Assembly (NCBI GenBank): GCA_030613785.1
Contig: JAUWLF010000043.1
Coordinates: forward strand, 1 to 33,231
DNA length: 33,231 bases
Origin: Chloroflexota bacterium
Lineage (GTDB): Bacteria; Chloroflexota; Anaerolineae; UBA7937; B3-Chlor
Direction of reading: 5' to 3'
Position 1 is the stretch's first letter. Every line of letters begins with the position of its first letter. Below, piece after piece: positions 1-7,698 of the stretch. The position numbers and the translations under genes are program-made. The notes beneath the pieces were generated by a model. The model did no database searches and had not been told where the DNA came from. It saw only the letters and a program-made list of their open reading frames with translations.

Positions 1-106
1 CAGTGTAGAAGCCCCCCGCATGGCCTCCCAGCCTCTTCACCGCCCTCTTGAGTACCGTAGTCTTGCCCACCCCAGGGCGGCCGGTAATCAGGATTGTACG
101 CCCCAT
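1..106 (-). CDS. THEP1-type nucleoside-triphosphatase, N-terminal part (runs off window)
   Basis: Only the first 35 codons are in the window; the gene continues beyond base 1. The translation starts MGRTILITGRPGVGKTTV, a Walker A P-loop right at the N-terminus, and continues to a GGFYT segment. That layout is typical of the THEP1/DUF265 NTPase family, which hydrolyses NTPs in vitro and has no settled cellular role. The ATG at 106 follows a good GAGGTGAG ribosome binding site. It lies 7 bases after the stop of the racemase gene, so it is the third gene of the minus-strand operon. Other small P-loop NTPases cannot be excluded from 35 residues. Confidence 0.7.
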   Translation of the reverse strand, partial: MGRTILITGRPGVGKTTVLKRAVKRLGGHAGGFYT

Positions 107-113
107 TCTCACC

Positions 114-1223
114 TCACGCAGAGAAGGTCTGCTTCTTCACCGTGACCGTGTCCAGGAACTCCTCGTCGACCTCCACCCCGATGCCTGGCTGGATAGGAAC
201 GGCTATCGTACCGTCGGTATCGACTTCCCAGGGAGGCTCGACGACATCGCGAGCGTAGTAGCGGCTGCTGGCTGAGAGGTCAGCAGGCAAACGGAAATTG
301 GGTAGCGAGCAGAGGGCCACGTTGTGTGCCCTCCCGATGCCCGACTCCAGCAGCCCTCCACACCAGACTGGTATATCATGTTGTTGGCAGATGTCGTGGA
401 TGCGCCGCGCCTGATGCAGGCCACCAACACGCGCGGGCTTGATATTGATAACGCGACAGCTCCCGAGTTCGAGAGCCCAACGGGCATGGTCTGGAGTGGT
501 GATGCTCTCGTCCAGGCACAGAGAAGTCCTGATCTGACTTTGCAGCTTGGCATGATCCAGGAGGTCGTCGTATCCCAAGGGTTGTTGGATCATCATCAGG
601 TCGTAGTCATCGAGGGTCTTGAACAGTTCGATGTCGGCCAACGTGTAGGCTGAGTTGGCGTCCAGCATCAGCGGTACCTGCGGGTATGCCTGTCTAACGC
701 GCTCCACGACGTCCACGTCCCAGCCAGGCTTGATCTTGATCTTGATGCGTTTGTAACCCTGTTCCAGGAAAGAGGCTATCCGGTGGAGCAACTGCTGGAC
801 GCTCTGTTGGATGCCGATGCTGACTCCACACCCGATTCTGTCTCTGGTTCCTCCAAGAAGGCGGGACAGGGGTCGGCTCACGGCCTTTGCCCTTAGGTCC
901 CACCATGCTTGCTCCAAACCGGTCTTCGCCATGTTGTGGCCGCGCACCGGAGCGAACAACTGGATTAGCTCAGCCGCATCGCTGATCTCGCTGTCCAACA
1001 CCCAGGGCACCAGGAAGTCCCTCTGGATGTGCCAGCAGGTCTCGGTGGTTTCGTAGCTGTAGAAGGGCTCGGCCATGGAAGCGGATTCCCCAAACCCCTC
1101 CAGTCCTTCGGCCCAAGCCTTGACGATGATTATGTCACGGACTGTCTCTCGTCCAAAGCTGGTTTCGAAAGGGTGTACGAGGGGCAGCTTGATGTGTCGC
1201 AACTGAACCCGTTCGATGCGCAA
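114..1223 (-). CDS. N-acylamino acid racemase / o-succinylbenzoate synthase family (enolase superfamily)
   Basis: A 369-residue enolase-superfamily protein of the usual length for the MenC/N-succinylamino acid racemase (NSAR) family. Visible landmarks are the N-terminal GFGES and WHIQRDFL region, the catalytic lysine motif KIKIKPGWD, the metal-ligand segments MLDANSAY, IQQPL and LDES, the second lysine in NIKPARVGG, and C-terminal WCGGLLESGIGRAHN and SASSRYY blocks. NSAR enzymes racemise N-succinylamino acids; many also make o-succinylbenzoate for menaquinone. No other men gene is nearby, and the upstream neighbour is a GNAT acyltransferase, so the racemase role is favoured. This fits the described pathway in which a succinyltransferase, NSAR and a desuccinylase turn D- into L-amino acids. 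No desuccinylase is in the window. The start is TTG at 1223, supported by AAGGAG 8-9 bases upstream. Confidence 0.85.
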   Translation of the reverse strand: MRIERVQLRHIKLPLVHPFETSFGRETVRDIIIVKAWAEGLEGFGESASMAEPFYSYETTETCWHIQRDFLVPWVLDSEISDAAELIQLFAPVRGHNMAKTGLEQAWWDLRAKAVSRPLSRLLGGTRDRIGCGVSIGIQQSVQQLLHRIASFLEQGYKRIKIKIKPGWDVDVVERVRQAYPQVPLMLDANSAYTLADIELFKTLDDYDLMMIQQPLGYDDLLDHAKLQSQIRTSLCLDESITTPDHARWALELGSCRVINIKPARVGGLHQARRIHDICQQHDIPVWCGGLLESGIGRAHNVALCSLPNFRLPADLSASSRYYARDVVEPPWEVDTDGTIAVPIQPGIGVEVDEEFLDTVTVKKQTFSA

Positions 1224-1238
1224 GGGGAAATCTCCTTC

Positions 1239-2126
1239 CTATCGGATCACGAAATCTTGCTGCAAGAGATAGTAGCTGGACCGCCGACCCTCTCTGATTT
1301 CGCTGATGAATTCGGTCATAGTGTAGCCAGCGTCGAAGTAGTGGGTGAAGATCTCCCTTGTGTGCTGCCGCCACTCTGTGGCCAACGACATGTCAGCGCT
1401 CTTGATGCTTTGGAAGTTGGCCGGTACCTCGATCACTGCGTCTTTTGACGTGGTAAAAAGATCGTACACGGAGGGCCAAAGGAAGCCATCCGGCCCCACC
1501 GTGGCCACGTTGACTTGTTTTGCACCACGGTCCAGGACTTCATCCAGGCGGAGCTTTGTCCCCCCTTTCTTGATCCTTTCCTCCACCCGTTTGCTTGTGA
1601 TCCACCACTCCACCTGGAATCGGTCGGAAGGAAGGCCTACATGCAATGCAGTTGTCATTTCGCCGTAGGTGTCGCGCAGATACGTATCGCAGACCACACC
1701 CAGCTTGCAGACGTTCAGATTCGCGTTCAAACTCTCCAGAGGATCGTAGGTCCATGTCACAAGGTCCAGGCCTTGTGAATGGACATGCTCTGCCTGTCTC
1801 AGCTTGAGCTGATACCCGACTCCCTTGGCTTGATACTCCGGCACGATTCCCATCATGTGGGAGCAGTGCCTGAGTCGTGCGGGCGCCTTCTCGTCGCCGA
1901 CGCGTGTCCGGGTCGCACCAAGAAACCCGAAGAGGAAGCCCACCATCTCACCCTCTTCGTTGAACGCGCCCAATACTAAACCACCGTTCTTCTGCGCGGT
2001 GATTAAGAGATGGATGGGTACAACAAGGATATCATCCATGCCCCAGGCCCTTTTCTGTACTTCCTCACAGGCGTGGAAGTGCTGAACCTCAGTCACTTTC
2101 TCGACTGTGATGCGTTCCTCTGCCAC
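1239..2126 (-). CDS. GNAT-family acyltransferase (COG3375-like), putative amino acid N-succinyltransferase
   Basis: About 295 residues, with a GNAT fold in the N-terminal half. The core strand VLGAFNEEGEMVGFLFGFLG is followed by the acyl-CoA-binding segment MMGIVPEYQAKGVGYQLK (Q/RxxGxG/A type) and then WTYDPLESLNANLNV, characteristic of the predicted-acetyltransferase family COG3375. The C-terminal half is the family-specific extension. The TAG stop is 15 bases before the racemase start, with the racemase Shine-Dalgarno in the gap, so the two are co-transcribed. In published NSAR operons this GNAT type succinylates D-amino acids, which is the role inferred here. I chose GTG at 2126 because GAGAGGAG lies just upstream. 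The frame stays open further upstream, but that part lacks a better start. Confidence 0.75.
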   Translation of the reverse strand: MAEERITVEKVTEVQHFHACEEVQKRAWGMDDILVVPIHLLITAQKNGGLVLGAFNEEGEMVGFLFGFLGATRTRVGDEKAPARLRHCSHMMGIVPEYQAKGVGYQLKLRQAEHVHSQGLDLVTWTYDPLESLNANLNVCKLGVVCDTYLRDTYGEMTTALHVGLPSDRFQVEWWITSKRVEERIKKGGTKLRLDEVLDRGAKQVNVATVGPDGFLWPSVYDLFTTSKDAVIEVPANFQSIKSADMSLATEWRQHTREIFTHYFDAGYTMTEFISEIREGRRSSYYLLQQDFVIR

Positions 2127-2428
2127 GGCTGGCTCCTCTCGACGACGTGGATCACCGGTTGACCAGACCAAGCATGATCTTGCCTGTCCACGTCCATTCG
2201 CGTCACAGCGCTGCGCTGTGGACCGTAGCTATGCTTGTACTTGATGAGGGTGTCGCTCACCGCATCCCATCGTGTGACTCGACCGTTGGTTGCCTCCCAG
2301 GTTTCGCAGGGTGTGGGTGCTGCCCACACGGTGGCGTTGATGAAACACAACAGACGCGACAAGGAGGCACCTCACGCACGGACCCTTCGCAAGTACTGCT
2401 CTGGCCTTTACTCCGTGCCATCTCGCCA
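2127..2428 (-). promoter_or_regulatory. Long structured 5' leader of the GNAT-racemase operon (possible cis-regulatory RNA or small leader ORF)
   Basis: The promoter at 2429-2457 leaves about 300 nt before the GNAT start. The leader contains two perfect hairpins: GTGTGGG/CCCACAC around a 5-nt loop (2311-2329) and CACAGCG/CGCTGTG around a 3-nt loop (2204-2220). No T-box core or other riboswitch consensus was recognised. On the same strand an 89-codon frame starts at TTG 2362 (GAGGTG just upstream) and ends at 2093, overlapping the GNAT start. It resembles no family I know, so the leader could instead be partly coding. Confidence 0.4.
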
Positions 2429-2457
2429 ATTATACGGCTGATGCGTAAACGGGTCAA
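2429..2457 (-). promoter_or_regulatory. Sigma-70-type promoter for the GNAT-racemase-NTPase operon
   Basis: On the minus strand TTGACC (2457-2452) is separated by exactly 17 bases from a perfect TATAAT (2434-2429). This is one of the best promoter matches in the window. It points away from the ferredoxin operon, whose own promoter candidate begins 18 bases away. Confidence 0.7.
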
Positions 2458-2474
2458 TGTCGGCAGCAACAGCC

Positions 2475-2503
2475 TTGACTGTTGGGGGGCGTTCATGTAT
2501 TGT
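2475..2503 (+). promoter_or_regulatory. Putative promoter of the ferredoxin-AOR operon
   Basis: TTGACT (2475-2480), a 17-base spacer and TATTGT (2498-2503) lie about 50 bases before the first ferredoxin start. The -35 matches 5 of 6 and the -10 matches 4 of 6. The divergent minus-strand promoter is immediately adjacent, so both operons could share an operator here. The rest of 2127-2551 holds only the leader described separately. Confidence 0.5.
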
Positions 2504-2551
2504 TACCGTGGCGACTTGAAAAGGGCCAAGCCTACAAGAGAGGATACGGGA

Positions 2552-2935
2552 ATGCACCTGAAGGCCGATAGTTCCAAGTGTACGGGATGCCGGCTCTGCC
2601 AACTGGCCTGCTCCCTTTTTCATTTCCAGGAGAACAATCCCAAGAAAGCATGCTTGGCAATAGTTCCCCGGTTCCCTGAGCCCGGGGTCTTTGAGGTGCG
2701 GACCTGTACCCAATGCGGTGAGTGTGCCGAAGTCTGCCCAGTGGAGTGCATTCTCCAGAATGAGAAGGGTGCCTACTACATAGATCGGGATGAGTGTATT
2801 GGGTGTCTGGAATGCGTGGAGGTCTGTCCGGAGAGTGTGGTGTTCACCCATCCTGACCACGAGGTACCCTTTGAGTGCGACCTTTGCGGCGAGTGCGTCC
2901 ACTTCTGCGCCTACGGGGCACTGTACATCGAGTGA
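2552..2935 (+). CDS. Four-cluster [4Fe-4S] ferredoxin, AOR-associated (copy 1)
   Basis: A 127-residue iron-sulfur protein with four complete C-x2-C-x2-C-x3-C motifs, at residues 10-20, 52-62, 82-92 and 109-119, so it could hold four [4Fe-4S] clusters. The overall plan matches the electron-transfer subunits (HycB/DmsB/AOR-associated type) that shuttle electrons for molybdenum or tungsten oxidoreductases. There is no signal peptide, so it is probably cytoplasmic. The gene is first in the AOR operon and very likely accepts electrons from AOR or passes them on. ATG 2552 follows a GAGAGGA ribosome binding site. A longer open frame upstream (from 2147) is rejected because it would add about 135 residues unlike any ferredoxin and run across both promoters. 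It is a close tandem duplicate of the next gene. Confidence 0.88.
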   Translation: MHLKADSSKCTGCRLCQLACSLFHFQENNPKKACLAIVPRFPEPGVFEVRTCTQCGECAEVCPVECILQNEKGAYYIDRDECIGCLECVEVCPESVVFTHPDHEVPFECDLCGECVHFCAYGALYIE

Positions 2936-3007
2936 TCGGCCCATGGGGGCTGCGCAGCGGCCAGAGTCGGTGCCCGTTGGGGGGTGTGTGACGCAAGGAG
3001 GCAGGGG

Positions 3008-3391
3008 ATGTATCTCAGGGTAGACAGCTCGAAATGCACAGGATGTAGGCTCTGTCAGTTGGCTTGTTCCCTGTATCATTTCCTGGAGAACAACCCCAAG
3101 AAGTCTCGCCTGGCTATAGTGCCTCGCTTCCCAGACCCTGGTGTCTTCGAGGTGCGAACCTGTACGCAATGTGGTGAGTGTGCGGAAGCCTGTCCAGAGG
3201 GGTGCATTCTTCAGAATGAGAAGGGCGCGTATTACATCGATGGGGAGCAGTGCACTGGCTGTTTGCAGTGTGTGGATGTCTGTCCCGAAGAGGTGCTCTT
3301 CACCCATCCCGAGCACGAGGTTCCTTTCAAGTGCACTCTGTCCGAGGAGTGCGTCTACTTCTGTCCCTACGGCGCATTGTACGTGGAGTGA
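3008..3391 (+). CDS. Four-motif ferredoxin, AOR-associated (copy 2), fourth cluster motif degenerate
   Basis: Also 127 residues and colinear without gaps with the preceding ferredoxin, so a tandem gene duplication. The first three motifs (CTGCRLCQLAC, CTQCGECAEAC, CTGCLQCVDVC) are complete. The fourth reads CTLSEECVYFC: Ser112 replaces the second cysteine, and the following Gly is Glu. The fourth site may therefore hold a [3Fe-4S] or serine-ligated cluster, or none, which would give this copy a different redox potential. ATG 3008 is preceded by AAGGAGG at 2995-3001. The next gene, AOR, starts 27 bases after the stop. Function as an AOR electron partner is inferred from position and family. 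Confidence 0.87.
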   Translation: MYLRVDSSKCTGCRLCQLACSLYHFLENNPKKSRLAIVPRFPDPGVFEVRTCTQCGECAEACPEGCILQNEKGAYYIDGEQCTGCLQCVDVCPEEVLFTHPEHEVPFKCTLSEECVYFCPYGALYVE

Positions 3392-3418
3392 GGCCCGCAG
3401 TCTCAAGGAGGGATTACT

Positions 3419-5245
3419 ATGTTCAATGGATATGGCGGACAAGTATTGAGAGTCAATCTGACAGATGGGGTGGTCAAGAAGTCGGAGCTCGATCCCGAGC
3501 TTGCCAGGGATTACCTGGGAGGCCGCGGTTTTGCGGCCAAGATCCTGTACACGGAGCTGAAGGGACGGACAGATCCCCTAGGTGAACACAACAAGCTCAT
3601 TGTGGCCGCCGGTCCCCTCTCAGGTCTGCTGATCCCCGGCGCGGGAAAGACCACTTTCGCTGCTAAGTCGCCGGCCACCGGCGGTTACGCTGACAGCAAT
3701 GTCGGTGGCCTGTTCAGCGCCGAGATGAAGTACGCTGGCTACGATCTCGTCATCCTCGAAGGCATGTCGGCCGAGCCCGTGTATCTGTACATCGATGACG
3801 ACACGGTGGAACTGAGGGACGCCAATGCCTGGTGGGGCCTGGGTAGCATCACCACAGAGACCGCACTGAAGAGGGAGCTAGGAGAGGAATTCCAAATCGC
3901 CGTTATCGGCCCAGGCGGTGAGAACCTGGTCAACTATGCCTGCATCAGTCACGATTTCGGTCGCCAGGCGGGACGTGCTGGGGTGGGGGCGGTGATGGGC
4001 TCCAAGAAGCTGAAAGCGATCGCTGTACATGGCACCAAGAGCATCGCCGTCGCCGACATGGACGAGTTCCGGCGTATCGGCCGCGAGATGTATGACTACT
4101 GCAAGGCCAGCGACGCCTGGGACGTGTGGGTCCGACTGGGTACCGCCGGCGTGAACGTCCCCTCCAATGAATGGGGTTCCTTTCCCACCCGCAATTTCCA
4201 GTCCGGGTACTTCGAAGAGATCGAGAACATGACTGGGGAGTTGATGAGGGAGAAGATCGTAATCACTGACAAGGCCTGTTTCGCCTGTCCTTGTGCGTGC
4301 GGGAAGTACTCCTACAGCAAGAAGTGGGACGTTTACGTTGAAGGGCCGGAGTACGAGACGGCGGCCTTCCTTGGAGCTGATGTGGGTGTGTCTGACATCG
4401 AGGACGTGGCGTATGCCAACTATCTGTGCGACGAACTGGGCATAGATACGATCTCAGCGGGCAATGTGATCGCCTTCGCTACCGAGTGTTTCGAAAGGGG
4501 CATCATCGGTTCTCAAGACACTGGGGGCCTGAAGCTCAGTTTCGGAGACTCGGAGGCGGTCTTCGAGCTGATACAGAAGATCGCGAAGCGTGAGGGGATT
4601 GGAGACGTGTTGGCTGAGGGAGTGAAGCGCGCCGCCGAAGTCTTCGGCGGGGATAGCGCCGATTTCGCCATGCACATCAAGGGGTTGGAGATCAGTGGCT
4701 ATGATTCGCGCAATGCTCCCGCCATGATGCTCGCGTACATGACTGCCGATGTGGGGGCGCACCACAACCGTGCTTGGGCCATCACGTACGATATCGAGGT
4801 GGGGCGCGACCTCATTACCGAGGACAAAGCTGCCAAGGTCATCGAGTTGCAGCACATCCGGCCCCTGATGGACTGCCTTGGCACCTGCCGCTTGCAGTGG
4901 GTAGAGCTGGGTCTGCCCTTGGACTACTACGCCCCGGCGATGAAGGCCATCACCGGCCTTGATCGTTCCTGGGATGATCTGTTGCACGTCTCCGAGCGCG
5001 TGTGGAACTTGACCAGAGCCTTCTGGATGCGAGAGATAGAGGGTTTCGGCCGCGAGTGGGATTATCCGCCGCCTCGCTGGTACAAGGATCCTGTGGCTAC
5101 AGGCCCTACCAAGGGCAAGTTCATCGCGAGGGAGGACGTGGACAAGCTCCTGGAGATGTACTATGAGCAGAGGGGTTGGGATCACGATGGCATTCCCAGC
5201 CGAGAGAAGTTGGACTCATTGGGTTTGGATTTCGTGAGTATCTGA
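3419..5245 (+). CDS. aor: Aldehyde ferredoxin oxidoreductase (tungsten-type AOR)
   Basis: A 608-residue protein of normal AOR length. It opens with the family signature GYGGQVLRVNLTDG and DYLGGRGFAAKILY, then the pterin-binding region (SPATGGYADSNVGG). The [4Fe-4S] ligands are C287-x2-C290-x3-C294 and C490 in the DCLGTC motif, matching the CxxCxxxC...C pattern of the Pyrococcus enzyme. ADVGAHHNRAW corresponds to the second cofactor/active-site segment. AOR enzymes oxidise aldehydes to carboxylates with reduction of ferredoxin, or run in reverse, using tungsto-bispyranopterin. ATG 3419 follows AAGGAGG at 3405-3411. Neighbours (two ferredoxins, a MoaD-like protein and an aminotransferase) supply the electron carrier, possible cofactor assembly and a plausible source of aldehyde. 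The preferred aldehyde cannot be told from sequence. Confidence 0.95.
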   Translation: MFNGYGGQVLRVNLTDGVVKKSELDPELARDYLGGRGFAAKILYTELKGRTDPLGEHNKLIVAAGPLSGLLIPGAGKTTFAAKSPATGGYADSNVGGLFSAEMKYAGYDLVILEGMSAEPVYLYIDDDTVELRDANAWWGLGSITTETALKRELGEEFQIAVIGPGGENLVNYACISHDFGRQAGRAGVGAVMGSKKLKAIAVHGTKSIAVADMDEFRRIGREMYDYCKASDAWDVWVRLGTAGVNVPSNEWGSFPTRNFQSGYFEEIENMTGELMREKIVITDKACFACPCACGKYSYSKKWDVYVEGPEYETAAFLGADVGVSDIEDVAYANYLCDELGIDTISAGNVIAFATECFERGIIGSQDTGGLKLSFGDSEAVFELIQKIAKREGIGDVLAEGVKRAAEVFGGDSADFAMHIKGLEISGYDSRNAPAMMLAYMTADVGAHHNRAWAITYDIEVGRDLITEDKAAKVIELQHIRPLMDCLGTCRLQWVELGLPLDYYAPAMKAITGLDRSWDDLLHVSERVWNLTRAFWMREIEGFGREWDYPPPRWYKDPVATGPTKGKFIAREDVDKLLEMYYEQRGWDHDGIPSREKLDSLGLDFVSI

Positions 5246-5273
5246 CAGGACTGAGGATCGTCAAAGCGTTGAG

Positions 5274-5501
5274 GTGAAGAACGTACAACTGACCCTGGTT
5301 GGCCTACTCAAGAAGTATGGTCCCACTCAGTCCCCGTTGACCGTCGAGGCCGGGCAGACTGTTCTGGAGATCATAAGGGACCTAGGCCTGGATCCCGACT
5401 TGGTGGCCATTGTGATGGTCAATGGACGTCAGACGTTCAAGAGCTACCGTCTGCAAGAGGGCGATCGCGTGAAGCTGGTGCCCGTGGTTGGCGGTGGATG
5501 A
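5274..5501 (+). CDS. MoaD/ThiS-family small protein with C-terminal Gly-Gly
   Basis: A 75-residue beta-grasp protein. VEAGQTVLEIIRDLGL, the MVNGR turn and the final GDRVKLVPVVGGG are characteristic of MoaD/ThiS sulfur carriers, whose terminal Gly-Gly is adenylated and thiocarboxylated. It sits 28 bases after AOR and 33 before the aminotransferase. MoaD-like genes beside AOR are common and are thought to serve pterin-dithiolene (molybdenum/tungsten cofactor) synthesis; that role is inferred here. The start is GTG 5274; GAGG at 5252-5255 is rather far upstream, so the exact start is less sure than the frame. It is a different type from the sulfur carrier at 26795, which ends in an extension. 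Confidence 0.85.
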   Translation: MKNVQLTLVGLLKKYGPTQSPLTVEAGQTVLEIIRDLGLDPDLVAIVMVNGRQTFKSYRLQEGDRVKLVPVVGGG

Positions 5502-5534
5502 GGAACGCCAGGGGCCACAAGAGGAAAGGAAGTG

Positions 5535-6881
5535 ATGAAGAAGAGTGATAGACTGATCGATCTCATAACTGAAATCCCAGGGCCCAAAGCTCAGTTGTAT
5601 GTGGCCCGCGACAATGAAGCGGTGTCGCCTTCTTACACTCGTTCATATCCCTTTGTCATGGATCACGGAAAGGGATCCCTGGCGTGGGATGTGGATGGGA
5701 ACCGGTACATAGATTTCAATGCCGGCATCGCGGTGGCGGCCACCGGTCACGCTCATCCCGACGTCGTCAAGGCCATCCAGGACCAGGCTGATAGATTCAT
5801 CCACATGGCGGGGACAGATTTCTACTATGCGGTGCAGATTGAACTCGCGGAGAAGCTCAACTCGCTCGTGCCAGGGGACCAGGCGAAAAAGGTCTTCTTC
5901 ACTAACTCCGGAGCCGAGTCGGTCGAAGCGGCTTTGAAGCTGGCCCGCTACCACACCAGACGTCCCCGTGTGCTGGCTTTCTTGGGCGCTTTTCATGGTC
6001 GAACCATGGGAGCGGTCACGCTGACAGCGAGCAAGGTGATACAGAGGAGAGGGTTCAGCCCCTTGGTCCCCGGTGTGACTCATATCCCTTATGGTTATTG
6101 CTATCGTTGCCCCTACAACCTGGAGTATCCTTCCTGCGACCTAGCCTGTGTGGACTACATAGAATCCACCGTCTTCAAGCAATTGGTGCCAGCAGACGAG
6201 GTGGCGGCAATCTTCGTGGAGCCTATCCAGGGTGAGGGGGGATACATCGTTCCTCCGCCAGGATACCACCAGCGCCTCAAGGAGTTGGCCGAGAAGCACG
6301 GCATCCTTTTCGTCGCTGATGAGGTGCAAATGGGCATGGGTCGCACCGGCAAATGGTTCTCCATCGAGCACTGGGAGGTGGTGCCAGACATCACGGTGAT
6401 TGCCAAGGGTATTGCCTCGGGGATGCCGCTGGGAGCCATGGTGGCCAGAGAGGACTTGATGGATTGGCCCTCCGGGGCTCACGGGACGACCTGCGGGGGC
6501 AACCCCGTTTCTTGCGCAGCAGCCTCAGCCACGATCCACGTGATCGAGGAAGAGGGTCTGGTGGAGAATGCGGCCAGGATGGGCCAGCGCCTACTAGATG
6601 CCTCACGGGAGATGCAGAGCCGACATTCCGTCATCGGCGATGTGCGCGGCAAGGGGCTGATCGTGGGTCTAGAGCTTGTGCAGAACGCTAAGACTAGAGA
6701 CCCGGCCGGCGAGTTGCGGGACCAAGTGGTGCAGCAAGCCTTCAAGAAGGGGTTGCTCATCCTGGGCTGTGGGCCCAGCACGGTGCGGTTCATGCCAGCT
6801 CTGACCGTTGATGCTGACACAGTCGATGAGGCCCTTGGTATCTTTGAGGAGGCGCTCGCGGAAGCCGAGATCAGCATCTGA
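5535..6881 (+). CDS. Class III PLP aminotransferase (acetylornithine/4-aminobutyrate family)
   Basis: A 448-residue fold-type I aminotransferase. Visible are the N-terminal DVDGNRYIDFNAGIAV, the phosphate-binding NSGAESVEAALKLAR, the GAFHGRTMG segment, FVEPIQGEGG, the PLP-contacting Asp in LFVADEVQMG, and the Schiff-base lysine K291 in VIAKGIASGMPLGAM. A Cys-rich insert (YCYRCPYNLEYPSC) is typical of the archaeal-type subgroup, which includes GABA, ornithine and lysine omega-transaminases and some amino acid racemases. It ends the AOR operon. An omega-transaminase yields an aldehyde, a natural AOR substrate, so the pair could ferment or detoxify a diamine or omega-amino acid. ATG 5535 follows AGGAAAGGA; GTG 5532 is an equally close alternative. 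Confidence 0.88.
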   Translation: MKKSDRLIDLITEIPGPKAQLYVARDNEAVSPSYTRSYPFVMDHGKGSLAWDVDGNRYIDFNAGIAVAATGHAHPDVVKAIQDQADRFIHMAGTDFYYAVQIELAEKLNSLVPGDQAKKVFFTNSGAESVEAALKLARYHTRRPRVLAFLGAFHGRTMGAVTLTASKVIQRRGFSPLVPGVTHIPYGYCYRCPYNLEYPSCDLACVDYIESTVFKQLVPADEVAAIFVEPIQGEGGYIVPPPGYHQRLKELAEKHGILFVADEVQMGMGRTGKWFSIEHWEVVPDITVIAKGIASGMPLGAMVAREDLMDWPSGAHGTTCGGNPVSCAAASATIHVIEEEGLVENAARMGQRLLDASREMQSRHSVIGDVRGKGLIVGLELVQNAKTRDPAGELRDQVVQQAFKKGLLILGCGPSTVRFMPALTVDADTVDEALGIFEEALAEAEISI

Positions 6882-6889
6882 GAGAAGGA

Positions 6890-7609
6890 TCACTCTACCT
6901 GCTTCTCGCACACTACGATCACGTTGTTCGCCCGCTCCGTGCTCTCAGCGAAGCTACCTTCTTGCCAACGTATACCTCTGCGTCGATCGAACCACGTGTA
7001 GATGGGCAGGGCGATTCTCTCTTCCATGGCTACGCTCAGCCTCCAGAACTTGGCGGCCACGTAGGCGCTCAGGTTGCGGTAGCAGCTATTTCGTGGTGAA
7101 GGAGTGATATTGTACCTTTCGATCACCATCCCGTAGTTCCCTAGCTGCGATTCCAGGGTGGCAGGTTCGTATCGATGAACATGTCCGGCCAGGTCATCGT
7201 GTCTGGTCCACTGATCCATGTGCAGTGGCACCGAGAAGATGAACCGTTCCCCCTTCTTGAGGACCCTGGTTACCTCTCTAAGAACGGCTTCGTCGTCGGG
7301 AACGTGCTCCACGATCTCGAAGGCGCATACCAGGTCGAACGATTCGTCGGGGAAGGGGAGCGCGTCGGCGGAACCGGCGGCACAATTGCCCTCCCTCTCC
7401 CTCAAGGTCTCGAGCGCCTTTGTGCTGAGATCCACGAAGTAGGAGCCAACGATGGGGATCCGGGGCCGATTACCAGCACCAATCTCCAGCAAGTGGTTCT
7501 TGCCGACTGCACAGGTAAGGATTGTATCCCATAGGGCCCAGACGGATGGGTCGATCACTTTGCCCCGGGACCAAAGATCGTCGTAGTATCGTCGTTTGTG
7601 ACTACTCAC
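6890..7609 (-). CDS. Class I SAM-dependent methyltransferase
   Basis: A 239-residue protein with a Methyltransf_11-type Rossmann domain: motif I LLEIGAGNRPRIP (about residues 40-52), the acidic strand end YFVDLS, then ADALPFPDESFDLV (motif II/post-II) and FEIVEHVPDDEAVLREV (motif III). The C-terminal third has no recognisable specificity signature; natural substrates of this group range from quinones and lipids to small metabolites. It is convergent with the aminotransferase, leaving 8 bases between the stops. GTG 7609 follows AAGGTAGG, and a promoter candidate lies 30 bases upstream. It is probably monocistronic. Confidence 0.82.
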   Translation of the reverse strand: MSSHKRRYYDDLWSRGKVIDPSVWALWDTILTCAVGKNHLLEIGAGNRPRIPIVGSYFVDLSTKALETLREREGNCAAGSADALPFPDESFDLVCAFEIVEHVPDDEAVLREVTRVLKKGERFIFSVPLHMDQWTRHDDLAGHVHRYEPATLESQLGNYGMVIERYNITPSPRNSCYRNLSAYVAAKFWRLSVAMEERIALPIYTWFDRRRGIRWQEGSFAESTERANNVIVVCEKQVE

Positions 7610-7638
7610 AGCCTACCTTCGGATTATTCTTTGAGCGA

Positions 7639-7667
7639 AGTATACCACCACCACGGGATCCTCACAA
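7639..7667 (-). promoter_or_regulatory. Putative promoter of the methyltransferase gene
   Basis: On the minus strand TTGTGA (7667-7662), 17 bases, then TATACT (7644-7639). It is correctly placed 30 bases before the GTG start at 7609. Confidence 0.5.
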
Positions 7668-7698
7668 TCGATGCACATTCGCGCCCTGGAGGAGCGGG

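Noticed and set aside
2127..2428. T-box, lysine or glycine riboswitch in the leader
   Set aside because: No AGGGTGG-ACCGCG T-box core or other known consensus could be found; only generic hairpins are visible.
2408..3442. A 344-codon minus-strand frame with internal repetition
   Set aside because: The repetition is caused by the two duplicated ferredoxin genes on the other strand.
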